Origin: Acanthaster planci
Taxonomy: Eukaryota > Echinodermata > Asteroidea > Valvatida > Acanthasteridae
Assembly: GCF_001949145.1 (NCBI RefSeq)
Contig: NW_019091431.1
Span: forward strand, 505,971 to 569,970
DNA: 64,000 nt
Direction: 5' to 3'
The notes under the pieces were generated by a model. The model saw only the letters and a list, made by a program, of their open reading frames with translations. It made no database searches and was not told where the DNA came from. How positions within the stretch are numbered: position 1 is the stretch's first letter; every line of letters begins with the position of its first letter. Below, in pieces: positions 49,500-59,692 of the stretch. The position numbers and the translations under genes are program-made.

Positions 49500-49655
49500 T
49501 ATAAATTTAGAAGTAGTGCTTCAGTGTGACTGCTACCACGGCAAGTGCTGTACAATCGGTCGAATGCGCGGCCGCGGCCATTGTTCGTGTTGAACTCACT
49601 CCCTGAAAGCGTCACGGTGGATTTCGCGAATGTGAGGTTCTCAGAGTTCAAAGGG
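49500..49655 (+). other. GC-rich segment with splice donor: possible 5' exon of the GPCR or retroelement scrap
   Basis: A CpG-rich segment containing GCGGCCGC ends at AAGGG/gtaagt, a strong donor. The coding acceptor of the GPCR is at 52343, so this could be its untranslated first exon. One frame reads FVLNSLPESVTVDFANVRF, which resembles the W-N-S-L-P-x-x-(V) tail seen near the end of many non-LTR retrotransposon ORFs, so it may instead be an old retroelement piece. The two readings are not exclusive. Confidence 0.3.
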
Positions 49656-51555
49656 GTAAGTCTATTTTGTTAATGCTCCCGCAGGTTTGTTTGTTGGGGC
49701 GATGTTGATTGCAATCGCAGAAAAGCCTAGGAAATTTGCGTGGTTTGTATATGAAAATATTCTTGAATAACGCAAACATTCACGTGTTGGCGATTTATTT
49801 TTAAACTGTAAACGGCTGTTAAGGATTAATCAATCTATCGTAATTCCAAGTACATGTCCATGTACCGACTTTTTGAACTCGTCAATTCAGAGCCCAATGC
49901 AATTAACTCGAAGCCTATAGACTTTCATTGTTTCATTGGCCACGATGAGTCGACATAATAATGGAAACCCATTTACGATAAAGAAACGTTTCACTAGCAT
50001 AATATACAACATTGGTTTTCATGCCATATGTGCATCATCTTCTCCATAACAAGGGTAGACTGGCTCTATATCCATCCTTTATCCACGTAATCAAATGATA
50101 TCCGTTATGTTCCAACAAAGTTGCGTTGACTCATAACACTTGTGAAAGACACTCCAGTAAAGTTAGCCTTCAGCAAAGAATATGGTAGGTTGAGATATGT
50201 CATTGAAATACAGGGTGACAATGCCTGTGCAACATAATGCAAGGGCAAAATATTGTCCTCCAGAGGAACAATATCCGCACCGCTATTTCTGTGATGTAAA
50301 CTTATTTGTTTCTTGAAATACTGCAGCCATAATTTTGTTTCATTGCTGGCTTAGCTTCAGTTAACTACACAATTCAACTTGTAGCTCGTGTAGCTGGCAC
50401 TGTTGACAATATCGTCGAGAAAAATTCTTTTAAAATGCGCGCGTAGTTCACTCTATGAGCTACACAGAAAGCTAGTGGAAAAACTTCATTAGGCCTATTG
50501 AACTTAAATTCACTTGAGAAATTTACACTTTAACACACCCACACACAAAACTTAAAACATTGCACCGCAACTTGCGTTTCAACATAAACAAAACACAAGC
50601 CGTCATATTTCAGTTTAAACATTAGGGTTAATTTTGAAGGAACCGTATCAAGTGAAAGTCGTTTCCGTACTCCTGAAAGCGTACAATTTGCGCAAAGAAT
50701 ATTTTATAAAGAGATAACAGCAACTTAATCTTCGCTGCAACAGTCAATGACCTCTCGTATTTTGTTTCAAGTGAGATTAAAACAACGGCTCAAACCACGT
50801 TCAAGGAAGTGGAGATCATATTCCTTGAGATAAGATTTCAATATTCTAATTCCTTTTCCTTGTTTTCTTTTTAGGCTGAACATGCCGATACATTGAGCAA
50901 AGTTTCGATTGCTTTTCATACATTTTGTATTTTTGTTCAAATAGTGATGCCCAAAATAACAGGAATATACTCCTGGAAACTTCCAATGTTGATGAGGTTT
51001 TCGATATTTTCAAAGTGTAGATGAGCTCTCAACAAACAAGAGTGCAAAAAATCTATGTTGTTTAGAAATATGACGCGGTGAATATTACATAAAGGTTTAA
51101 TAGTTCCACAATGGAGAAAAGGCGTTGTCGCATTACCTGTAAGTTTCTTTAAAATATTTTATCTGACAGAATTCTTGACTATGAAGTAGACTTATTTATG
51201 ATCGTCCGTACTTAAATTGAAAGCGAGATGGAATATTCAGTTTTAAAACTTGAGAATAGAAAAGAAAGCAATCACTGTTATATGTGAAATTACATATCAA
51301 TTTAGTACCTGTCTAGCCTGATGAGTAATTAAAAACTGTAATTAAACGTTTTCTTCAAGCCAGATTTTGAACAAGAAATGGTTGAAAGGGAGACTTTGAA
51401 TGCATATCAATAAAAAATATCTGATATCATCCAAATCAAAAGTTTACAAATTATAAATTGGATTAAGGGAACAGAATCAGGAACAAGATGCTCTTATTTG
51501 TCTCTACATCACTCCAGTCTCGCTCCAGCATAAGACTTATTACAACATTACAATC
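49656..51555. other. Intergenic or GPCR 5' intron, nothing recognised
   Basis: AT-rich DNA with no motif. If the segment at 49.5 kb is the first exon of the GPCR gene, this is part of its first intron. Confidence 0.4.
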
Positions 51556-51838
51556 CCACACGTAGACTTCAATCCAGTAATATGAATCTTCTTAGAGAAT
51601 CCAGTCCTTTCACTCATGGGGAGATCGCCCTTTTTCATGTGCTGCACCTTGTCTTTGGAACAACCTACCGACATGGTTACGATCTTCCTCTTCTCTCCTG
51701 CAGTTTAAGAAGGATCTGAAGACTCATCTCTTCAATGAGGCATTTAAGGATTAATATTATTATTAATGTCAACGTATTAGCGCCTTGAGCACCTTGGTGG
51801 ATATGTACGCTCTATAAATCGTCATTATTATTACTAAC
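51556..51838 (+). mobile_element. Non-LTR retrotransposon 3' end (C-terminus of ORF and 3' tail)
   Basis: The plus strand reads WGDRPFSCAAPCLWNNLPTW and then, after a small frame break, LLQFKKDLKTHLFNEAF followed by a stop. This is the standard end of CR1/L2/Rex-like ORFs (G-D-R-x-F-x-x-A-x-P-x-L-W-N-x-L-P, then F-K-x-x-L-K-T-x-L-F). It is followed by an AGCGCCTTGAGCA-type 3' UTR motif and a short (ATT)n tail ending near 51838, as expected for such elements. It is 5' truncated. Confidence 0.8.
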
Positions 51839-52425
51839 AAGATCGAAATGGCTCCCTTGAGAATAAGGCCCATCCCTTTATTTCCGGCCATTGTTGTGAA
51901 GAGTAAGGAGGTATTAAAGGTACATGATGGAAATTGTTACGTCCAAAGTAATATATTATTGCAACATTTAAGTCATAAAATGAATTACAAGTCAACATTA
52001 TGGCTTACGTGAGACATGAGCACTTAGGCTAAGTTACAAATGTGATTTAAACGTTTTTATGGAAATGCACGTTTTATCTTGTCTACCTTACACTTCCGTA
52101 GAAGAGCACTGACTAAACCATCAATTACCCTAAAATCATTAGTGGTATATGTATTGCTTCTTTCTTTTCAAAGCAGTAAATATCACTAGGCAGCAGTGAC
52201 TGCGTTATGAACCAATATGAATTCTTTGCACGGACTGCTTGTCCAATGGAATTATTCATGAGGGAGGCTATGGGAACCGACACCGCTCAAACCTTTTTGT
52301 CGGAGGACTCATGCCATTGATTGCTTTCTTGTATTCTTTCCAGCACCGTTGTTATACACAGAGCTCACCATTACCCATCTTAAGAGAAGCCCTGGCCTGA
52401 CAGTATCGAGACTACATCAACTGAA

Positions 52426-53667
52426 ATGGAAAATACAACAGCTGCGATGGAAGACACTCTCTACACTTCTACAAAATCTTCGATTACTGAAGGCCCTTCC
52501 GAGGATGAATTATCCCCCAGCGCCAAGTTTGGAGTCGCTGTCTACTGTATCATTGGTTCCTTCGGTCTTGTGGGTAACCTAGTTGCATGCATCGTGTTTA
52601 ACACAATCAAGTCGAAAAAGAATCAGGTCAGTCTGCTCATCTTCACGCAAGCCTTGGCTGACCTGGTATCGAGTATCGTGATAATAATATTCGGCATCAC
52701 CCGTGTGTATCGACACCGGTTGCCGACTACTGGTGGTACCGGAGAGTGGTTGTGTCGATTCTGGTGGACTCGATTCGTCATCTTTTACTTTTTCGCCATC
52801 TCCACGTTCAATCTGACATTGATCTCGCTAGAGCGTTATATAGCCGTTATACACCCGTTAACGTACGCTAAGCGATTTACTCGACGCAACACCAAGATAT
52901 TTGTGGTGATCGTATGGCTGTTTTGCCCCGTCATGCAATGGGGCCAGCCTCTTTGGGGGTACACCGTGGTTAACGGTACATGCGTGACCATTAAATCCTG
53001 GGATGACTTCGGCCAAGCTTTCTTTGGTGTATTACTCTTCCTGTGGGAATTAATTACCCCGATCTGTGTCATGGGTGTGTGCTTCGTTTCCATTGTCATA
53101 ACCTTAAGAAAGAAGGAACTGGCGTGCAGGACACCTACTGTCAAGGTTAAACCAGAGAGATCCGGTTCTGTGTTCAAGCCAATCAAAAAGCACGTCCGTA
53201 GAGACATAACAATGACCCTACTGATTCTCTTTATCCTCTTCGTCATCTGCTGGACTCCAAACCAAACTACGTTTGTCCAATTCAATCTGGGCGGTCCTCT
53301 GGATTTCAATGGCGGTTGGTACCACTTCACAGTCATCTTGGGATTCGCGAACTGCTGCGTTAACCCGTTTGTGTATGCGTTCCGACTGCGTCAGTTCCGC
53401 GTGCGTGTTCTCCTCATGTTGCAATGCCGATGCAAGGCCTTTGACCGCGCCGACGAGTCCGACAACGAACTGTTCCGAGACCCAGCATCCACCAGCAACA
53501 AGTGGTCTTCGCGACGAGAGAAACTCGGCAAGATTTTCAAACTCACGCGGCAAGACAATGCAAGTCTTTCAAGAACCCCGGAGAACACAGCTTCACCGGA
53601 AGGGTCGCCCTTCCCTTCCAAGAAATCCACACTGAAAAAGACTGACAGTACAAACGAACTTAAGTGA
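52426..53667 (+). CDS. Class A (rhodopsin-like) G-protein-coupled receptor, orphan type
   Basis: Intact single coding exon of 413 aa. The ATG at 52426 is the first after an in-frame stop, and an acceptor (tattctttccag) at 52343 implies an upstream non-coding exon. Seven TM helices are visible: GN51 in TM1, LADL with Asp79 in TM2, Cys110 before TM3 and ERY at 136-138. Cys186 in loop 2 is the disulfide partner of Cys110. CWTP marks TM6, and NPFVYAF marks TM7 just before helix 8. NTT near the N-terminus is a potential glycosylation site. A basic, Ser/Thr-rich tail of about 80 residues carries many likely phosphorylation sites. The pattern suits a peptide or small-ligand receptor, but the ligand cannot be named. 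A decayed paralogue lies at 22.3-23.2 kb. Confidence 0.96.
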   Translation: MENTTAAMEDTLYTSTKSSITEGPSEDELSPSAKFGVAVYCIIGSFGLVGNLVACIVFNTIKSKKNQVSLLIFTQALADLVSSIVIIIFGITRVYRHRLPTTGGTGEWLCRFWWTRFVIFYFFAISTFNLTLISLERYIAVIHPLTYAKRFTRRNTKIFVVIVWLFCPVMQWGQPLWGYTVVNGTCVTIKSWDDFGQAFFGVLLFLWELITPICVMGVCFVSIVITLRKKELACRTPTVKVKPERSGSVFKPIKKHVRRDITMTLLILFILFVICWTPNQTTFVQFNLGGPLDFNGGWYHFTVILGFANCCVNPFVYAFRLRQFRVRVLLMLQCRCKAFDRADESDNELFRDPASTSNKWSSRREKLGKIFKLTRQDNASLSRTPENTASPEGSPFPSKKSTLKKTDSTNELK

Positions 53668-54255
53668 ATTTATCCATAACACAAAGTAAGTGTGTCTTTG
53701 CTATTTTGCCAGAAGTAAAGTTTTTGTTTGAAGACACGACAGCACAAAAAAGACACACCATCTGTTATTTCTTTTGTAGAAAGAAAACGGCCTTTTCTGA
53801 ATTCGGACTTTTGCTGTAAAATTGTTCAAACTTTTGCTCCAGTTGAACGTTCAAGGGTTGGGTTAAGCAGTAACTCTGGTTTCGGCTAGCAGGTGGAGTA
53901 TACTTCAGGCTAGTCCTGCTAGAAATAGCTATACAAAGAATTAGACTACTATAGGCCTAGGGGATTGTTCAATCACTCCCGGCAAGGAAAAGGGGAGTTT
54001 AGTGAATCTTTCTTGTTGATCCAAATTTTCCCTTCCTTTTGAAATATTATACAACATTTATAATGAAAACCGTTGAAGCTTGAAGCTGGTTTTTGTAACT
54101 AAAGTTACTGACCAGTAGACTTCCTGCCTGAGCAGTAGAAATGTGAAACATCGAAAGATACGTGAGTGTACTTCCTCTGTATATCCTCTCCGAAAGCTAA
54201 AGGGTCACAGAACGCACACTCACCTGTTGTAATGTCGGTGCGCGTATATATCGAA

Positions 54256-54441
54256 TACGAATACTCCATGTGTCCAAACCACAGACGTAAGGCCGTGCCG
54301 GAAACACTTGCCTACAACCGGAATTTACACACGACTTCATGGGAACTGGCCGTGGCCACTTCCATATACTCGTGTGTAATTTCTGGCCGAAGCCCAGTGA
54401 TTCGGACACGGCCATATAAACGCATAGACCACCAGTCTTGC
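54256..54441. mobile_element. Imperfect long inverted repeat (fold-back element)
   Basis: Arms of roughly 90 bp meet near 54348. The left arm contains AAGGCCGTGCCGGAAACAC and AATTTACACACGACTTCATG; the right arm carries their approximate complements (CGGACACGGCC and CATATACTCGTGTGTAATT). Mismatches and small indels are frequent, so it is older than the fold-back at 27.2 kb. Probably a decayed MITE-like element. Confidence 0.7.
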
Positions 54442-55030
54442 GAGTATAACCGTGATTTTAAAAAGTATGGGCAAACAGAGGGCGAAACGACGGATGGCAG
54501 CGCGTCCAGTGCGCATTACGCGCAACGCACTTACATTGCCCGCATTCCTTTACATGTGCTTCTAAAATACGTTCACATTTTTTGCTCTACAGTACTGCTA
54601 TCTCTTCTTTCCCGAAATGTTGCAACGGCATTGTTTCGAATCCCTAAGTGCCAGATTAAGTAAACAGACGATTTTTGTACAATTGAAAAATGGCTTCATA
54701 GAATTTTATGGTTGGAATTTTCAACTGTGCGTAAATTCCTTACACCGAGGGGTTTGCCCATAGTTTCATTTTAGTCAGGCGCTGCGCCAAAGCACGATAT
54801 GCCTGTGGTCCCTACCCACGCAATACAGACAACATATGGCGTGCTTTTCTCCTACTGCACAGAGGTTTACACTCAAGGAACAAGGTCGTTCGGAAGTTTA
54901 AGTACAGAGTCCTTTGCTTGCCAGCTACGTCCGCTTGCCTTGGGTTGTAGCTGTCTTATCTTGCCAACAGTAAACTTGACTCGTATTACTACTAAGTGGT
55001 GTCCAATGAAGGCACAAAAAGTTTTTAAAA

Positions 55031-55084
55031 GATGATTGATTGCATTGATTGATTGATTGCATTGATTGATTGATTGATTGATTT
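55031..55084 (+). repeat. GATT/ATTG tetranucleotide microsatellite
   Basis: About 54 bp of GATT repeats interrupted twice by GCATT. It lies outside any gene. Confidence 0.95.
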
Positions 55085-56710
55085 CAATTGGCCTAGTTGG
55101 AGTAATCACGAAGGGGTTGCAAAAAGCCACAATGGAAATTTTAAATTTCCAAATTTATTAGTTGTCCAGCAAAAATTGGACAGGTGGATAAATAAATATG
55201 GCAATAGGTAAAAAACCAGTATATTAATAAATAACGCATGGCATTTATAACACATGTTAAACAAATGCACATTTCAGCATCTTCATAGTACACAGATTTT
55301 TATTTTCATGTACAGAGAAAAATCAATTACTTGTATAAGCCACTGTGCTAACATGATCGGCACATCATTAAGTAAGATACACTCTGTGTTGGAGCATTTA
55401 TTTTGATAAACTGCATGGACCTCTTTCGGCAGTATGATGCCGGCGATGGGAAAGAAACGGCTGAAATGGAGACTGTTGTTATTACAGATTCCACATCCAA
55501 CTTTACTTACAAATGGTCATAATCTACAGCCTCGCCAGCGACATTTAACCCGATATTGTCTTATTATTAAAGTGTATTAAAAGTTCTATTTGTGTACCTT
55601 TTTTACATCGTTTTTGTTTGAAGCACAATGTGTATCAATTTAGGATAAATCACAGCTATATTTAAAATGATATTTGTGTTGTATATGTCAGTTACCTTTG
55701 CAGTCATTACCCGGATTAAAGTGCCGCAAGCTTTTTCATTTTAAAAGAATCTATTATGCAGTAATTCAACATTGTGTCATATCAGTTCGGGCATTACTAG
55801 CAACATGGTCACATTAATCTGGCCTTTAACTCAGGGCTGTTTATAGCTAGAAAGAGATGCGACATGAGTGTCTGATTTGTTGGAAAAAAAGTGTGTATTA
55901 TGCGTTAGTGCACATGGACAAAACTTTCATACAGTTTCCTTCTTGCATGATACTTTCAAATTGGGGCGTTCATGATATTCCTTTCCTCACTATTCATAAG
56001 TAGAGAAACATCAGGGAAAACTCGGCAAAACTGAAAAATCCCCTCTAAACTGTTGGCTTCACTTCCAACTTCTGACTCTGTTACTTTGGAGGTACGTAAG
56101 CAAAGACGGCAAAAAATAGGCAAAAAATGGGTTTTATCTTGTGAAAGTTATCAAAATGCACTTTGAGTGGTTAAACACTAAATCGGTATGATAATGAGGG
56201 GCAAGCGACTTTTTCTGAGCTTGATGTTGATAGATTACTTTTAGAGTCCCCTGTCTGAGTCGAGAGCCATTTTACTGGCTTCTGGTTATAGTGGGATTCA
56301 GTACGCACGCAAACTAAGGGGGGCATGAACATACGTGACATGTTATCATTTGAACGACCCCACAAGGTCATCAATTAACGCAGAATCCTGCAGTGGCTAT
56401 GATGAAACCGCACGGGAGCACAGGTTGTAAAGCTTGAACGAGACTGAAATGTATACTCACTCCTAAAATATCCAAGCTATTAGATGCGGTAGTTAAAAAA
56501 ATTAAGAAACCAGACAAGGCAAGCATTGCTCGAAAATTCTGCATTGCGCACGCTCGGGGACATTTTCGAAACACGACCTAACATCTATCAAATCCTGTGC
56601 ATTGAGCGATATTGTGTTCAATATGGGTTGTATTTGTCTAGCAACGAAATATTATCTTCACATAAACATGTAAATGTTGAGAGAAATGCCTCATAGCCTT
56701 GTTCAGACAA

Positions 56711-56904
56711 TTATCCCTGGGACTGAAAGTTAGGAGTGGCACTAATTTTGAACTGGTCTGGAAACCACAAGAAGAAACCCAAGAAGCCCGAATGAGACTT
56801 GGGTGCGTCCGGTGGAAGGTCAAACATGAAGCGTTGCATGATGGCGGCAAAGAACAGGAACAACTCGGTGCGGGCTAATGTTTCTCCCAGGCACATCCGA
56901 CAAC
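56711..56904 (-). CDS. P450 exon 4 (heme-binding cysteine, L helix, C-terminus)
   Basis: Acceptor ttgttttcaag before 56904, stop TGA at 56713-56711. Encodes residues 437-499 starting CRMCLGETLARTE, with the axial Cys, the L helix ELFLFFAAIMQRF, and the usual C-terminal strand. Confidence 0.95.
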
Positions 56905-59692
56905 CTTGAAAACAAAATGATTTCAATGTTTGGTCACGTTATGAAGGTGAGGGTTGCGGAGTTTGGAGCATTTTTAAGGAAATAATGACAGGAACTATCG
57001 AAAAGTGCACCAAGGCAAAGCAAATCCTCGATAGTTTTTCGTCAAAACTGTTGTCCGAATCAAAGAAAATGAGGTGAAAACAAATTGAACACTGCACACA
57101 ATAAGGTAGAAATTCTGCCTGTCACTGATGGGAATTATATAGGATTACTGCAGATACTTGAGCACGAGAAAACTTCCCACACATACCCGTGCCAAACGGC
57201 AGAAACCCGGGCGGCTGAACCACCGTCTTGCCATCTTCGGAGAGGAATCTTTCTGGGTTGAAGATGTCTGGTTCCCTCCAGATTCTGGGATCGATGTTCA
57301 GACAGGCGATGGGAGTCATCAGTTCAGTTCCCTTGGGGATGTGATAGCCAGCTAACTCCAGGGGTGCCGTAGTACGGTGCAGCAGGCTCAAGGGTACAGG
57401 ATGAGAAAGTCGCAAGACCTCGTTAACCGTGGCTTGGGTGTAGGGCAGGCGAGGCCGATCCGATAGCTCCGGGGCCTGATCTGCGCCGATAGCCGTCAGT
57501 ATCTCGCTACGGACCTAAAAAGAAAACTGTTGACTCTAGACTAAAACGATGAAACATTGCGTTCTTTCTTGAAACGTGCGCATTCCTGTCGCATGTAGAG
57601 AGACACCGTGAACACTGGCAGAGAGGCCGGAGTGATGGATGAAATATGTAAACGGGGTTCATTCCAGGTCACAGTAGTTGTGAATTTTCATAATGAATAC
57701 TCTGCTTCGTCCGATGGTCTGACTATTCGAAATGACGATATTTCCAAACAATTCTAAGATCCAGCTTCCATATAGCTTCCCCTCAAGCTTAATGAAACCC
57801 TGTTCTTATTTGTACGCCTTGTGGGCCAGGTTTGTTTTTGAAAAATTTAAACTTATTAAAATAATGTGTATCATTGACATAAAAGGAAGTTCTACGACAG
57901 ACAACAGGCTTCTCAATATTGCTCAATTTTACGGTAGGAAAAAGGAGTTGCAAAAGAAATGAGAGAAATTACAAAATTGTTACCTTTTGCTGAATTTTGG
58001 GGTACAGCGCCATATGCCACAGGGCAAACTGAAGAACTGAGGACGTAGTGTCTGCCCCTGCTGCAAACATGTCCATCAAAGTCCGAAAAATCCTGTCGCC
58101 ACCGAACGAGAAGATAGAATCTTTGTTAGAAGTCTCCTGAATCAATTTGTCGGTAAGATCACGGTGGTGACTCGGGTCAAATGTTTCTTTGTGATGAGTC
58201 ACGAGGTCGTTTATAATCTGCCGGTAGGTCAGTTCTCCTTCTCGGAATTCTTTGAAGCGGGGAGCGAGGAAGAGGAGTGGTATCTCCCGGGTGATGCTCA
58301 GCCCTGAGATGTGAGAGACAGCCTGCAGGCCGGAGACTAGCTGATGCAGCTCCGAGGATGTATAGTCGAACCTTCGGCCGAAACAGAAGGTACAGATGAT
58401 GTTAGCCACAGCCATTTGGATCTGGTTTCTAGGGTCGAAGAAGGTTCCTTTGCCTGTCTGTTCCAAGGCTCGGCAAAGGTGACGGGCTTCCTCCATGATC
58501 ATTTTTTCCGAACCTTTTTTCCCCAGACCAAAGTCTCGCAGAGCTCGAAGAATGAGGCGGCGAAGAGGTTTGACGTCACTGCCACTGCAGCTTACTATTG
58601 AGCCTAGTGGGAGTAAATTTGAACAACATTGTGCGAAACCGAGATAGGGGTGTGTACAATGAAGGACAGGTAAAGAAAACGACAGGCAAACAGTTGGTCA
58701 CCTAAATGGTGGAATACTTCAATTTTACAACACAAGGGGTAAAGATCACGCAAGGCATGGCGGGAACCAACTATCGTATTTACCCCTGGTGAACGAGGTT
58801 GGGTCAAGTCCATTTTCAGGTCTATGCTGATTGATTCTAAGATGGGTAGCACCTATAGTGCGTACCGTGCTAGTCTTGGTTCCAAGACCTTCCAATAGTT
58901 TATTCCGTGACACGAACGGAATAAATATAGCACCCTCTGTAGTTTGATTTAATCCATTTCGGCAAAGACTAGCTTCGCGCGTACGTGTACGAGAGAATTT
59001 CCAAGCACTGATAAGGCACCGTTCCATATGCACGTCAACACGTCGCAAACGTAACGTACACGTGTGTTATGTTAATGGAGTCGACTTTGTGTCCGTGAAA
59101 GTGAAACGCATGAATGTGCTGCGTACGCAACGCACCCAAAAATGTACGTATATGGAAAGGCGTCTTTACGCGTGAAGAATGCGCACACGCGTAAACATAC
59201 ACATCCATGAGAACATTTTAATCTTAACCTTTTATGCTGCTCTCGTTCAGCAGGACGTTATTTCGTTATATTTACGCACAGATCGGGATAAACGATAAGG
59301 AACATTAAGAATCTGGACAACTTGAAGGATTTACCAGACATCTCAATCCAATCTAGTATGTGCGTGTCCCTTGCACAGGTTGCCTCAGCTGTCTTGCCGT
59401 AGACCTCTCGCACCAGATCCGGATCGGTGATGACCACCGTTAGTCGTGGACCGATCCGAAGGCTGAAGATCTTACCGTGCTTCTTACTCATCTCGAGAAG
59501 GGATCGGCCCGGGTTGGCTCCTAGACCAAGGTTAGCTCTTAGGACGGGTAAGCCCCAGGGACCTGGGGGTAGGTTAGAGCAGAAGAACCGCTCCAAGGTC
59601 CATTTGATGAAAAATACGGCCAGTGTAAAGGCTAGGAATACACGGATACTCGGTAGGTAGGAGAGAAGCCAGAGAAGGGTTTGATAAGCCAT
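56711..59692 (-). CDS. Cytochrome P450, CYP2-like microsomal monooxygenase
   Basis: Complete gene of four coding exons (59335-59692, 57984-58603, 57187-57514, 56711-56904) with phases 1, 0 and 1, giving 499 aa, normal for the family. Heme-thiolate oxygenase anchored in the ER. Visible in order: N-terminal anchor helix (about 4-36), PPGP hinge (42-45), I-helix AGADTT (301-306), K-helix E358-x-x-R361, PERF segment, and heme loop FGTGCRMCLG with axial Cys440. The heme loop is built across the last intron. The RALRDFGLGKK segment is CYP2-clan typical. The C-helix WxxxR motif reads V130-KPL-R134, so the usual heme-propionate Trp is missing. The start is the ATG at 59692; an upstream GTG extends the frame but is not a normal start. 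The substrate (steroid, fatty acid, xenobiotic) cannot be told. Confidence 0.94.
57187..57514 (-). CDS. P450 exon 3 (helices J-K, meander)
   Basis: Acceptor ttctttttag, donor CACGG/gtatgt. Encodes residues 327-435 plus one base: LPYTQATVNEVLRLSHPVP (K-helix ExxR), GYHIPKGTELM and FNPERFLSEDG, ending inside the heme loop at FGT-G. Confidence 0.95.
57984..58603 (-). CDS. P450 exon 2 (helices C to I)
   Basis: Acceptor tttactcccactag, donor AAAAG/gtaaca. Encodes residues 120-326: SIVSCSGSDVKPLRRLILRA (the C-helix region, with Val in place of Trp), then LRDFGLGKK and the I-helix FAAGADTTSS. The acceptor was chosen because it restores frame with exon 1 and lines up with the conserved block before the C helix. 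Confidence 0.88.
59335..59692 (-). CDS. P450 exon 1 (membrane anchor, hinge, first strands)
   Basis: Encodes residues 1-119 plus one base of 120; donor TCTG/gtaaat. Includes the hydrophobic anchor, LPPGPWGLPVL and the KHGKIFSLRIG strand, typical of CYP2 N-termini. Confidence 0.93.

Larger units (their letters stand above)
53668..56710. other. Intergenic between GPCR and P450
   Basis: Contains an inverted-repeat element and a GATT microsatellite (listed separately). An open frame of 165 codons at 54166-54663 lies across the inverted repeat, has no motif, and is judged chance. No gene or RNA is supported in the rest. Confidence 0.45.

Noticed and set aside
53218-53553. 111-codon minus-strand frame
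   Set aside because: Antisense shadow of the intact GPCR coding exon.
54166-54663. 165-codon plus-strand frame
   Set aside because: It spans the inverted-repeat element, lacks motifs and is open on the opposite strand too.
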